Of a DNA stretch of 64,000 bases, positions 17,206-24,740 are shown in pieces. Source of the DNA: Pikeienuella litoralis (GTDB lineage: Bacteria > Pseudomonadota > Alphaproteobacteria > Rhodobacterales > Rhodobacteraceae); assembly GCF_037646705.1 (NCBI RefSeq), contig NZ_JBBHER010000002.1:62001-126000 (forward strand), given 5' to 3'. A program made the position numbers and the translations under genes. The notes beneath the pieces are model-generated. The model saw only the letters and a list, made by a program, of their open reading frames with translations, did not search any database and was not told where the DNA came from. The first letter of the stretch is position 1, and every line of letters starts with the position of its first letter.

Positions 17206-17228
17206 ATTATGTTGCAGTGCAGCATAAT
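17206..17228 (+). promoter_or_regulatory. 23-bp inverted repeat, PhaR-operator-like
   Basis: The arms ATTATGTTGCA and TGCAGCATAAT flank one central base (17217) with a single mismatch. The half TTATGTTGCA occurs again at 17341–17350, overlapping the -35 of the phasin promoter. PhaR repressors of PHA granule genes bind TGC-rich dyads in phasin promoters (established in Paracoccus and Rhodobacter), so this pair is a good candidate operator. phaR itself is not in the window. Confidence 0.55.
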
Positions 17229-17345
17229 TATTGCGAATCCTGACGGCCGATCCAGAGAGAAAAGGCCGGATCGGTCAATTATCCCTCATTAGTACATTGA
17301 TATATAACGATAAAGAGTTACGCGAGCTGTGCGCGAAAAGTTATG

Positions 17346-17373
17346 TTGCAAGTGCGAACAGATTGCCTATATA
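17346..17373 (+). promoter_or_regulatory. sigma70-type promoter of the phasin gene
   Basis: TTGCAA (17346–17351), a 16-base spacer, and TATATA (17368–17373), in the most AT-rich stretch of the area and about 70 bases before the phasin ATG. The -35 coincides with the repeated TTATGTTGCA half-site. Confidence 0.6.
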
Positions 17374-17443
17374 TGCGGTGTCCCGGGTCGATGAGCGAAC
17401 GGGGCGGGCCCCATGGCTTCCAGCAAGAATGGAGTATTTTGAG

Positions 17444-17911
17444 ATGACCACGACCACGAAAAAGACCAGCACCCGTAAATCCGCCAAATCCGCCGCCGAA
17501 TTCGACGCCGGCAAGGTCGCCGACGCCGCGCGCGCTCAGGTTCAGCGCGCCGCCGCCGCCGCGAAGACGCACGCCGACGACGTCTATGAAGGCGCCGCGA
17601 AGTTCAATTCCAGCCTCGAGACGACGATGAGCCGGATCCTCACCGGCTATGTCGGCGTTCTCGGCGAAGTCACCGAAGCGACCCGCGCCAACTTCGTCAC
17701 CGCGATGGACGCGGTCGAGAAGATCGCGCAGGCGAAGGACCTCACCGAGGCGGCGCGGATTCAGGCCGATTTCGTCCGCGAAAACGCGACGGCGAATTTT
17801 GACCGCGTCCGCAATGTCGCCAGCGCGACGCGCGATGTGATGACCGAAGGCGCCGAGGCGCTCCGCGAGGGCGCGGCCGGCATGTGGCCGCTCGGCCGGA
17901 AGGCCGCCTGA
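17444..17911 (+). CDS. phasin family protein
   Basis: Small helical protein of 155 residues, low in Cys and rich in Ala, with a Thr/Lys-rich N terminus (MTTTTKKTSTRKSAKSA). The amphipathic region GYVGVLGEVTEATRANFVTAMDAVEK and AQAKDLTEAARIQADFVREN matches the Phasin_2 pattern. It coats polyhydroxyalkanoate or lipid granules. The ATG at 17444 follows GGAG by 9 bases; a start 15 bases upstream is less likely. A strong promoter, a probable PhaR-type operator and a good terminator (17952–17983) frame it as a single-gene unit, as expected for an abundant protein. The preceding gene is a WS/DGAT enzyme. Confidence 0.9.
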   Translation: MTTTTKKTSTRKSAKSAAEFDAGKVADAARAQVQRAAAAAKTHADDVYEGAAKFNSSLETTMSRILTGYVGVLGEVTEATRANFVTAMDAVEKIAQAKDLTEAARIQADFVRENATANFDRVRNVASATRDVMTEGAEALREGAAGMWPLGRKAA

Positions 17912-17951
17912 GCCGACACGCGCCCGAAGACGGGACAACGCGACTGCGAGC

Positions 17952-17983
17952 GGCTCGCCCTTCGGGGCGGGCCGTTTTTGTTT
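17952..17983 (+). terminator. intrinsic terminator of the phasin gene
   Basis: Stem GGCTCGCCC / GGGCGGGCC (9 pairs, one mismatch) closed by a TTCG tetraloop at 17961–17964, followed by GTTTTTGTTT. It lies 41 bases after the phasin stop. Confidence 0.88.
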
Positions 17984-18163
17984 GCGCGCCATGCGCTTGC
18001 CATTTCATCGGGAAGATGAGACCCCGGATATGAAGCTGGGGAGAGCCGCAATGACCAACACCGCGATTGCGACGACAGACGGCCGCGGCGTCGGCTGCGC
18101 GTCGGCTGGCGCGAACGCTCCCGGCCCCGTGTGGGCGCGGTCCCGCGTCGCCCGCAGGTCCAG

Positions 18164-19414
18164 ATGGGGGGCGTGATCGCGCCATCGCGCGGCGGCTGGA
18201 TCGGGCTCGTCGCGGTCATCACCTCGATCCAGGCGGCGCTGGCGCTGATGACGCGGGTGTTGCCGCTCTTCGGCCTGCCGCTGACGTTGGCGGCGGGCGT
18301 CCCGCCCGAGTCGGTCGGCCAGCTCGCCGCGGCGACCAGCTTCGGAAGCATGGTGTTTTTCCTCTGGGGCCCGTCGCTTCTGAGCGGGTTTTCGGCGATG
18401 CGCCAGTTACAGGCGGGAAGCGTCCTGACCGGGCTCGCGGTCCTCCTTTGCCTGCACGAAAGCTGGAGCTTCATGCTCCTTTCCGCGTTTCTGATCGGCG
18501 TCGGATACGGCCCCTCCACCCCGGCGGGGAGCGACATCATGATGCGGGCGGCGCCGCCCCGGCGCCGGGCGTTCGCCTTTTCGATCAAGCAGGCCGGGGT
18601 CCCGCTCGGCGGTCTTGTGGCGGGGTTGATCCTGCCGTCGGTCGCGGTCTGGGGCGGGGTGGAGGCGGCGCTCTGGCTTTCGGCGCTCATGGCGATTGGC
18701 GCGGCGTTTCTCCTCGGGCGCTGGCGCGGCGAGATGGAGGGCGCGGACGGGCCCGGCGGCCTGCGGCGCCCCCTCGATTTCGGGGCGCTCCTGGGCGCGC
18801 CGCTCAGGATGGCGCGGATCATGCTCGCCTCGCCGCAGCTGCGCGCGGTCACCATCGCGGGGTTCGGCCTCGGCGTGGCGCAAGGGGTGCTGATGGGGTA
18901 TTTTCCCGTCTTCCTCAGCGATCATGTCGGCTGGTCGCTGGCCGCGGTCGGCGTCGCCTTCGCGCTTTTGCAGGGGATGGGGGTCGGCGGGCGCGTTTTC
19001 ATGGGCTGGCTGAGCGACCGGATCGCGGCGCCGGGCCGGGCGACGCTCTGGCTCTGTTTCATTTCCGCCGGGACGATGGCGCTCCTTGCGACCCTCGGGC
19101 CGGAGAGCTCGGCGCTCTGGGTCGGGGCGGTCTCCGGGCTGGCGGGGCTCACCGTGATTTCATGGAATGGGGTCTTTCTTTCGGATCTCGCCAGCGCCGC
19201 GCCGGAAGGGCGGGTCGGCGAGATCACATCGGCGGGCACCTTCGTGATCTTTTTCGGCTATGTCGTCAGCCCGCTGGCGATCCAGGGCGTGTTCAGCGCC
19301 ACCGGGGGTTACGCCGCAGGCTTTCTGGTCACGGCGGCGGCGCCCCTGATCGCGGCGGCGGCGCTTCTGGCGCGGCCCGGCGGCGGGGCGGCGACGCGGG
19401 GCGGGCGGGAGTGA
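18164..19414 (+). CDS. MFS transporter
   Basis: Major facilitator superfamily permease of about 416 residues with 12 hydrophobic segments and a longer cytoplasmic loop after segment 6 (around residues 190–215). Motif-like parts include FSIKQAGVPLGGLVAG near segment 5 and GWLSDRIAAPGRA between segments 8 and 9, equivalent to MFS motif A. Start ATG 18164; the frame is open upstream to 18131, but that segment is not hydrophobic and lacks a ribosome site. It stands alone. The substrate cannot be predicted; CynX/NarK-like sugars, organic acids or drugs are all possible. Confidence 0.88.
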   Translation: MGGVIAPSRGGWIGLVAVITSIQAALALMTRVLPLFGLPLTLAAGVPPESVGQLAAATSFGSMVFFLWGPSLLSGFSAMRQLQAGSVLTGLAVLLCLHESWSFMLLSAFLIGVGYGPSTPAGSDIMMRAAPPRRRAFAFSIKQAGVPLGGLVAGLILPSVAVWGGVEAALWLSALMAIGAAFLLGRWRGEMEGADGPGGLRRPLDFGALLGAPLRMARIMLASPQLRAVTIAGFGLGVAQGVLMGYFPVFLSDHVGWSLAAVGVAFALLQGMGVGGRVFMGWLSDRIAAPGRATLWLCFISAGTMALLATLGPESSALWVGAVSGLAGLTVISWNGVFLSDLASAAPEGRVGEITSAGTFVIFFGYVVSPLAIQGVFSATGGYAAGFLVTAAAPLIAAAALLARPGGGAATRGGRE

Positions 19415-19532
19415 CCGGCGAAATCGGGCGGGCGCGCACGGGCGATTTTCGGGCTCCGGAGCGCGCTTTCGCGGCCTTCAGGCCGAAATGTCGCAGGCGC
19501 CGGCGGTCAGGTTGAAACCCTCAATTGACATG

Positions 19533-19572
19533 CTCATATGAAGGTCATGACACGGATTAGCCTTCATATGAG
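19533..19572 (+). repeat. perfect 12-bp inverted repeat made of two TCATATGA palindromes
   Basis: CTCATATGAAGG (19533–19544) and CCTTCATATGAG (19561–19572) are exact reverse complements around a 16-base spacer. Each contains the 8-base palindrome TCATATGA or TTCATATGA, and the two CATATG centres are exactly 30 bases (about three helix turns) apart. This arrangement suits a dimeric regulator binding on one DNA face. Confidence 0.7.
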
Positions 19573-19612
19573 GGTCCTGCTGGTCGCAGGATCGCTGCTG
19601 AACCGCAGGTGA

Positions 19613-19652
19613 CCCGGAGCGCCGGCGGCGCTTGTCGCGCCAGCGCTCCGGG
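19613..19652 (+). other. long two-stage RNA hairpin in the DUF1127 leader
   Basis: An outer perfect stem CCCGGAGCGC / GCGCTCCGGG encloses an inner stem GGCGC / GCGCC with loop TTGTC. No U-run follows, so it is not a normal terminator. It could be a structured leader, a processed small RNA or a protein-binding element. Confidence 0.45.
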
Positions 19653-19804
19653 GACGATCTAGCGTCATACACCCCATCACAACGAACAGCTGAACGGGCG
19701 GATGCGTGCGCGCCGCCGGTCCGATCTCTGGATTTCCGCGGCCCCGCCCCAAGCGGCGCTTTCGTTCCGTTCCAGCGTCAGTCACCTCTGAAATGGAGAA
19801 TCAT

Positions 19805-20122
19805 ATGTCGAACTATCTCACGAAACACATGCTCGATCCGGTCTCCTTCCGGAACGCGGCGGATAACGGGGCCGTCCGGCGCGGCGCCGGCGCTCTTCGC
19901 CGTTGGCTGAGCGCGACCGTGCAGCGGTGGCGGCGGCGGAAGACGATTCAGGCGCTTGAAAGCCTGGACGACCGGATGCTCGCCGATATCGGGATCCACC
20001 GGGACGACATTCCGCATGTCGCGGCCGCGCTCGAGACGCGCCGGCCGCGCCTGTCCCCGGCGCCGGCGGAGTCCGATCGCGCGCCGGAGCCGGACCGGAA
20101 CGCGCTTCGGGAGGCCGCCTGA
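19805..20122 (+). CDS. DUF1127 domain protein
   Basis: Small basic protein of 105 residues. The DUF1127 core lies near residues 40–75: TVQRWRRRKTIQALESLDD followed by RMLADIGIHRDDIP, which matches the family pattern of a basic helix then L-x-D-I-G-I/L-x-R-x-D-I. Many DUF1127 proteins are shorter; here a Pro/Arg tail of about 30 residues is added. Related short proteins in Rhodobacter affect RNA turnover and small-RNA maturation. The ATG at 19805 follows TGGAGAATC. A structured, palindrome-bearing leader suggests stress-regulated expression (inference). Confidence 0.85.
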   Translation: MSNYLTKHMLDPVSFRNAADNGAVRRGAGALRRWLSATVQRWRRRKTIQALESLDDRMLADIGIHRDDIPHVAAALETRRPRLSPAPAESDRAPEPDRNALREAA

Positions 20123-20334
20123 GCGCCCTTCGCTCACGCACGCGCGACCGCCGGCGAGTTGATCGCAGGGAGCCGGCGCGACGACGCCCGCCGCGGGTCC
20201 GAACGAGACGCCCTGACGGCCCTCTCGACGGGGCCGGAGCCCGCCGCGCCGGCGCCGAGCATGGCCTGCATCGCCCGCTGGGAGGATGATGGCGGCAGAG
20301 CGCGCGGCGCGCCTCCAGCGTAAGACGCCGCCGT

Positions 20335-20360
20335 CCCTTGTCCCCGGAAGCGGACAAGGG
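20335..20360 (+). terminator. hairpin between convergent DUF1127 and dioxygenase genes
   Basis: Perfect 9-bp stem CCCTTGTCC / GGACAAGGG with an 8-base loop, located between two convergent genes. No U-run is present on either side, so it may be a Rho-assisted or bidirectional stop. Confidence 0.45.
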
Positions 20361-20416
20361 GCGGCCTGGGCGACGTCAACGGCTCGGGGGGGAGCGTCCG
20401 GGCCGCGCCCGCCGGA

Positions 20417-21214
20417 TCAGCGGCTGTGGATCACCGGGAACCAGTCTTCGCGCAGGCGGTCGCCCGGTTTCATGTCATGGCCCGGGAACGGCGGCGACGT
20501 TCTGCCCGGCCGCTCGACATAGCGGGCGTCGTCGCCGACCAGCCGGAGCGAGAACGCCCGGCGGCGGGCGGCGGCTTGATTGCCGCGCGCGCCGTGAAGA
20601 GTCCGGAAATCGAAGCCGACCGCATCGCCCGGCTCCATCTCGAATTCGACGACGCGCATGCCTTCCGCATCCGGATCCGGGACCGGCATGTATGCGCTGG
20701 CGTCCGGATAGAAATTCTCTTCCGAAAGCCAACGCGTCGGCAGCACCTGCTTTTCCCAGCGGTGGGAGCCGGCGACGCAGCGGAGCGACGCCTCCTTCAC
20801 CGGGTCCATCGGCGACCAGAAGCTGATCGTCTGCGTCCCCTCGACGAAGTAGTAGGGCGAATCCTGATGCCAGGGCGTGGGTTTCGCGGTCCCCGGCTCC
20901 TTCACCAGCACATGGTCGTGGAACACCTGAACCTCCCAGGAGCGCATCAGATCCGCCGCGACCTCGCCCGCAGGCGAGTTGCGGATCGCCTGTTCGAAGT
21001 GCGCGATGCGCGTCCAGTTGCAGTAATCGTCGAAAAAGCGGCCCTTTTCGCCGGATTTCAGGTTCTCCGCCGCGTATTGGCTCGGCTCGGCCATATTGAC
21101 CTCGATGCCGGCGCGGATCGTCTCCACCTGGTCGCGGAACAGGCCCTTGATCAGGACGACGCCGTCGCGCTGAAAGGTTTCGATGTCGTCTTCGGTGATG
21201 AGCGGGTTGGTCAT
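20417..21214 (-). CDS. phytanoyl-CoA dioxygenase family protein
   Basis: Fe(II)/2-oxoglutarate-dependent oxygenase, 265 residues, of the PhyH family. The iron ligands are His116 and Asp118 in PWHQDSP and the distal His207 in FRTLHGARGN, with the downstream Arg-rich segment supplying the 2-oxoglutarate ligand. It would hydroxylate a small organic substrate; bacterial members act on very diverse compounds, so the substrate is not predictable. It is divergent from a LysR gene across an 83-base AT-rich region with a palindrome, which makes LysR control likely. An ATG at 21214 with GGAGG upstream is the clear start. Confidence 0.9.
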   Translation of the reverse strand: MTNPLITEDDIETFQRDGVVLIKGLFRDQVETIRAGIEVNMAEPSQYAAENLKSGEKGRFFDDYCNWTRIAHFEQAIRNSPAGEVAADLMRSWEVQVFHDHVLVKEPGTAKPTPWHQDSPYYFVEGTQTISFWSPMDPVKEASLRCVAGSHRWEKQVLPTRWLSEENFYPDASAYMPVPDPDAEGMRVVEFEMEPGDAVGFDFRTLHGARGNQAAARRRAFSLRLVGDDARYVERPGRTSPPFPGHDMKPGDRLREDWFPVIHSR

Positions 21215-21271
21215 GCGGGCCTCCTGAGCGTTGCGCGCATGTTGGCGGCGGCCGAATGTAGTTTCAAATAA

Positions 21272-21281
21272 TAGATATCTA
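21272..21281 (+). promoter_or_regulatory. palindrome in the divergent LysR/dioxygenase promoter
   Basis: TAGATATCTA lies in the AT-rich region 21258–21293 between two divergent genes. LysR-type regulators commonly bind a dyad between themselves and a divergently transcribed target, so this is a candidate recognition site. Confidence 0.45.
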
Positions 21282-21297
21282 AGTAATATATAGGCTG

Positions 21298-22197
21298 ATG
21301 CTATACATCACGCTCAGACAGCTCGAATATGTCGTGGCGATCGCGCGCGCGGGGAGCCTCTCGGAGGCGGCGTTGACGCTGAACGTCTCTCAGCCCTCGC
21401 TTTCCGTCGCGCTGGCGCAGGTGGAGGAACGGCTCGGCGCGAAGCTGTTCCTGCGCCGCAAGGGCATGGCCATCGCGCTCGCCCCGCAGGCGTCGGCCTT
21501 TCTCGCGGGGGCGGAGGACGTGCTGCGCCGGGCCGCGCGGCTGGAGGACCCGGCGGCCTTCGCGGCGATTCGCATCGAGCGCATCGCCATCGGCTGTTTC
21601 GCCGATCTGGCGCCGAAATTCCTCGCCCCGGTCATGCGGGCGGTGCGGGCCGCGGCGCCGGATCTGGAGATCCGGCCGATGGTGGCGGATTTCGAGACGC
21701 TGGCCGATGAGATGCTGCGCGGGCGGCTGGATTTCTCGATCACATACGATCTCGGGCTCGACGGCAGCTTCGAGCGCCGGCCGCTCGGCGCGGCCACGGC
21801 GCATGCGTTCATCGCCGCGGATGACCCGTTCGCTGGCGCGCGCTCGTTGCGGCTGGCGGATCTGGCGGAGCGGCCGCTGATCCTGTTCAGCGAGGGCCTG
21901 TCGATCCACCACATGCTCGGGCTGTTTCGCGCCGAAAAGCTCCGGCCCCGCGTCGCGCATCGGGTGGCGTCGCTTGAGGTGATGCGAAGCCTGGCGGCGA
22001 ACGGGGAAGGGGTCGGGGTCGGCTACACCGCGCCGCCCTCGAGCGTGAGCTATGACGGCGCGCCGGTTCTCGCGGTTCCGATCATCGATCCGCGCGCGAC
22101 GGAGCCGATCATCCTCGCCCGCTCGCGGCTGGTCACGCCGTCGCAGGCCGTGCGCGCGGCGATCTCGGCGGTGGAGGGCGGCGGCGCGTTCAGTTGA
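21298..22197 (+). CDS. LysR family transcriptional regulator
   Basis: LysR-type regulator of 299 residues. The N-terminal winged helix is clear: LRQLEYVVAIARAGSLSEAA, then LNVSQPSLSVALAQVEERLGAKLF. The C-terminal effector domain starts near residue 90 (IERIAIGCFADLAPKFLAPVM), resembling the CbbR/OxyR-like PBP2 domain. Divergent from the PhyH-type dioxygenase, which is its probable target. The gene ends inside rpoH: the two convergent genes overlap by 8 bases (22190–22197). An ATG at 21298 directly follows the AT-rich promoter, leaving little leader, so the transcript may be nearly leaderless. Confidence 0.9.
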   Translation: MLYITLRQLEYVVAIARAGSLSEAALTLNVSQPSLSVALAQVEERLGAKLFLRRKGMAIALAPQASAFLAGAEDVLRRAARLEDPAAFAAIRIERIAIGCFADLAPKFLAPVMRAVRAAAPDLEIRPMVADFETLADEMLRGRLDFSITYDLGLDGSFERRPLGAATAHAFIAADDPFAGARSLRLADLAERPLILFSEGLSIHHMLGLFRAEKLRPRVAHRVASLEVMRSLAANGEGVGVGYTAPPSSVSYDGAPVLAVPIIDPRATEPIILARSRLVTPSQAVRAAISAVEGGGAFS

Positions 22198-23092
22198 CGG
22201 GCCGCAACAGCCCTTTCTCCGCCGCGAGCTCCCGCATCCGGCGCTGCAGCTTTTCGAAGGCGCGCACCTCGATCTGGCGGATCCGCTCCCGGCTGACGCC
22301 ATATTCGAGGGAAAGCGTCTCCAGCGTCGGCGGGTCGTCCTTCAGGCGCCGCTCGGTCAGGATGTGGCGCTCCCGCTCGTTGAGCGTGGACATCGCTTCG
22401 ATCAGGACGTCGCGCCGGCCGCTCAGCTCGTCTTGCTCGGCGTAATTCTTGGCCTGATCCGCATCGTCGTCGGTCAGCCAGTCCTGCCACTCCGCGGAGC
22501 CTTCGCCGTCCGCCCCGCCAAGGGGGGCGTTGAGCGAAGCGTCTCCCCCGCCGCCCATCCGGCGGTTCATGGAGATGACTTCCGCCTCGGTCACGTTCAG
22601 CTGCGTCGCGATCTTTTCCACATTGTCGGGATGAAGATCGCCTTCCTCGAGCGCGCCAATCCGGTTTTTCGCCTTCCGCAGGTTGAAGAACAGCTTCTTC
22701 TGCCCCGCGGTGGTGCCCATCTTCACGAGGCTCCACGACCGCAGGATGTATTCCTGGATCGAGGCGCGAATCCACCACATCGCATAGGTCGCGAGGCGGA
22801 AGCCCCGTTCGGGATCGAACCGTTTCACCGCCTGCATCAAGCCGACATTCGCCTCCGAGACCACCTCGGAGATCGGCAGGCCGTAGCCGCGATAGCCCAT
22901 GGCGATCTTGGCGGCGAGCCGGAGATGCGAGGTTACGAGCCGATGAGCCGATTCCTTGTCTCCATGATCGACCCAGGCCTTCGCCAGCATGTATTCCTCT
23001 TCCGGCTCCAGCATCGGAAACTTGCGAATCTCGGTGAGATAGCGGCTCAGGCCGGCTTCAGGGGTCGGTGCGGGAAGATTCGAATAGCTCAT
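22190..23092 (-). CDS. rpoH: RNA polymerase sigma-32 factor RpoH
   Basis: Heat-shock sigma factor of 300 residues. Region 2 contains RFDPERGFRLATYAMWWIRA, the RpoH box is QKKLFFNLRKAKNRIG, and the C-terminal region 4 reads TLETLSLEYGVSRERIRQIE. The RpoH box separates it from sigma70 and RpoS types. It directs transcription of chaperone and protease genes. The start is ATG 23092 (MSYSNLPAPTPE); the frame is open upstream to 23203 but would run through a predicted promoter. It lies 85 bases after rluD on the same strand and has its own sigma32-like promoter, which suggests autoregulation. Confidence 0.95.
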   Translation of the reverse strand: MSYSNLPAPTPEAGLSRYLTEIRKFPMLEPEEEYMLAKAWVDHGDKESAHRLVTSHLRLAAKIAMGYRGYGLPISEVVSEANVGLMQAVKRFDPERGFRLATYAMWWIRASIQEYILRSWSLVKMGTTAGQKKLFFNLRKAKNRIGALEEGDLHPDNVEKIATQLNVTEAEVISMNRRMGGGGDASLNAPLGGADGEGSAEWQDWLTDDDADQAKNYAEQDELSGRRDVLIEAMSTLNERERHILTERRLKDDPPTLETLSLEYGVSRERIRQIEVRAFEKLQRRMRELAAEKGLLRPVN

Positions 23093-23126
23093 GTCACCTC
23101 CTTGTGCGACGACGCCGCAACCACTT

Positions 23127-23155
23127 ACGTGGGATCCGAACGCAGCCGTTTCAAG
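23127..23155 (-). promoter_or_regulatory. rpoH: sigma32-like promoter upstream of rpoH
   Basis: On the minus strand, CTTGAAA (23155–23149) is followed after 14 bases by TCCCACGT (23134–23127), close to the heat-shock consensus CTTGAAA-N13–15-CCCCATnT. The -35 part is exact. Transcription would start near 23120, about 28 bases before the rpoH ATG. This suggests that RpoH, or a second RpoH paralogue, drives rpoH. Confidence 0.6.
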
Positions 23156-23177
23156 ATTTCTCGTCGGCCGCGATCGC

Positions 23178-24185
23178 TCATGTTTCGTCCATATATACGA
23201 CAAGAGCGCGGAAGTCCGTCGGCGGTTCCGTGAAGAATTTCAGCATATTGTGAGTGACGGGGTGCCTGAACTCAAGGGTTGCGGCGTGAAGCGCCTGCCG
23301 CGGGAACGCGGCGGCGAGGGGGGGCAGGCCGGCGCGGGCGGATCTGCCATAGGTCTGATCGCCGATCAGCCCATGGCCGAGATGCGCCATGTGGACCCGG
23401 ATCTGATGCGTCCGGCCCGTCTCCAGCCGGCAGCGGAGCAGCGCCGCGCCGTTCAGCTTGCGCTCGATCCGAAACCGGGTGACGGCGCGCCGGGCGGGGC
23501 CGCCCTTCGTCACCGCCATTTTCTTCCGGTCGGTCCTGTGGCGCCCGATCAGGGTCTCGATCCGGAGCCAGGGCCCGTCGACCGAGACGCCGGGCGTTCC
23601 CATCAGGCGCGGATCGGCGCGGTCCGGAACGCCGCGGACGAGGGCGAGGTATTCGCGGGTCAGGTCATGCGCGGCGAACAGCGCCGAAAGCCCGTGATGC
23701 GCGATATCGGTCTTGGCGACGACCAGAAGCCCGGACGTGTCCTTGTCGATCCGGTGCACGATGCCGGGGCGGCGGACGCCCCCGATGCCCGAAAGCGTCG
23801 CGCCGCAATGATGCAGGAGCGCGTTCACCAGCGTGCCGTTCCGGGAGCCGGGCGCCGGGTGGACGACCATCCCCGCCGGCTTGTCGACCACGATGAGATG
23901 CGCGTCCTCGAAGATCACGTCCAGCGGGATCGCCTCAGGCTGCGGGACCGGCGCCTCGGGCGCCGGGAGGGTCAGCTCATAGGTTCGCCCCGGCTTGACT
24001 TTGCCGGCGGGGTCCGTGACCGTCGCGCCGTCTTCCGCCACCGCGCCGTCGCGGATCAGCGCCGCGATCCGGGTGCGGCTGAGCCCCTCGGGCGCGAGCT
24101 CCGCCAGCGCGCGGTCCAACCGCCCGCCGCGGCTATCCTCCGGGACGGTGAGGCGGATCATGTCTTCGGAGGTGTCGTCAATCAT
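23178..24185 (-). CDS. rluD: 23S rRNA pseudouridine synthase RluD
   Basis: RluA/RluD-family pseudouridine synthase of about 335 residues. An N-terminal S4-like domain (RGGRLDRALAELAPEGLSRTRI) precedes the catalytic domain, whose motif HRIDKDTSGLLVVAKT contains the active Asp. The later blocks LIGRHRTDRKKMAV and RTHQIRVHMAHLGHG are typical of RluD, which modifies helix 69 of 23S rRNA. I chose ATG 24185, although MIRLTVPED at 24161 is almost as likely; the open frame upstream to 24359 runs antisense to the divergent gene. It probably shares a transcript with rpoH downstream. Confidence 0.9.
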   Translation of the reverse strand: MIDDTSEDMIRLTVPEDSRGGRLDRALAELAPEGLSRTRIAALIRDGAVAEDGATVTDPAGKVKPGRTYELTLPAPEAPVPQPEAIPLDVIFEDAHLIVVDKPAGMVVHPAPGSRNGTLVNALLHHCGATLSGIGGVRRPGIVHRIDKDTSGLLVVAKTDIAHHGLSALFAAHDLTREYLALVRGVPDRADPRLMGTPGVSVDGPWLRIETLIGRHRTDRKKMAVTKGGPARRAVTRFRIERKLNGAALLRCRLETGRTHQIRVHMAHLGHGLIGDQTYGRSARAGLPPLAAAFPRQALHAATLEFRHPVTHNMLKFFTEPPTDFRALVVYMDET

Positions 24186-24537
24186 GCCGTCGGTCAACCC
24201 CAGAGAGAGCGCCGAATCTCGGAATTGGGCCGAGCCGCCGCAGTTCCGAACTCTTCGGCGCATGGTCGTCATCATGATGGCGACGCTTGTCATCGGGGTC
24301 GTAACCATCGCGGCGACGCTTGTCATCCGGATATTGATGGAGCCGGAGCGCCCCGCCATCGCGCAGATCGACGCGGATCGGGTCGCGCTGCCTGTCGGCG
24401 AGGAGATCGTCGCCGTCGGCGCTGCGGCGGGCGGCCTCTCGATCGCGACTCGGGATCCGGCCGGTCAGGAACGGCTGCGGGTGTTCGACCCGAAGACCGG
24501 CGCCGCCATCGGCGAGACGCTGATCGAGCGGCGCTGA
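24184..24537 (+). CDS. small single-span membrane protein (DUF6476-like)
   Basis: Protein of about 117 residues: a short hydrophilic N terminus, one transmembrane helix (IMMATLVIGVVTIAATLVIR, residues about 30–50), then a small domain that ends AAIGETLIERR. I recognise the arrangement as the DUF6476-type protein that sits beside rluD in Rhodobacterales; its function is unknown. The ATG at 24184 and the rluD ATG at 24185 fall on the same CATG in opposite directions, so at least one start may need revision. The gene is divergent from rluD. Confidence 0.65.
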   Translation: MPSVNPRESAESRNWAEPPQFRTLRRMVVIMMATLVIGVVTIAATLVIRILMEPERPAIAQIDADRVALPVGEEIVAVGAAAGGLSIATRDPAGQERLRVFDPKTGAAIGETLIERR

Positions 24538-24636
24538 GCGACGGGTTTCGCGATTTTCATGGTGAAACGGGCGGCGACGGCGCGATCGCCCTTGACGCGG
24601 CGCAGTTCTTTTTCTAGATGAGCGGCTGCTGATTGC

Positions 24637-24711
24637 GTCCCGTTCGTCTAGCGGTCAGGACAACGCCCTCTCACGGCGTAAACAGGGGTTCGATTCCCCT
24701 ACGGGATACCA
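24637..24711 (+). tRNA. tRNA-Glu (anticodon CUC)
   Basis: Complete cloverleaf: acceptor GTCCCGT paired with ACGGGAT (first pair G-U), D-arm TCGTCTAGCGGTCAGGA, anticodon stem CGCC/GGCG around loop CTCTCAC with anticodon CTC, and T-arm AGGGGTTCGATTCCCCT. Discriminator A and an encoded CCA (24709–24711) follow. The loop and arms match bacterial tRNA-Glu. The UUC isoacceptor must lie elsewhere. A strong hairpin 30 bases downstream probably ends the transcript. Confidence 0.95.
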
Positions 24712-24740
24712 ACAACGGCCACTTGGGTGGCGGTGATCAA

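Larger units (their letters stand above)
19415..19804 (+). other. 390-base region upstream of the DUF1127 gene
   Basis: No protein gene is supported here. It holds two structured elements listed separately: the double TCATATGA palindrome at 19533–19572 and a long hairpin at 19613–19652. A TTGACA hexamer at 19525–19530 directly precedes the first palindrome, without a good -10 at the right distance. The region therefore looks like a regulated leader for the DUF1127 gene. Confidence 0.5.

Noticed and set aside
15471..17225. A 584-codon antisense frame, Arg-rich, opposite the WS/DGAT gene.
   Set aside because: Composition is that of a shadow frame and the plus-strand enzyme motifs are clear.
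19525..19540. TTGACA at 19525–19530 as a clear promoter.
   Set aside because: No -10 resembling TATAAT occurs 16–18 bases downstream, so it is not annotated as a promoter.
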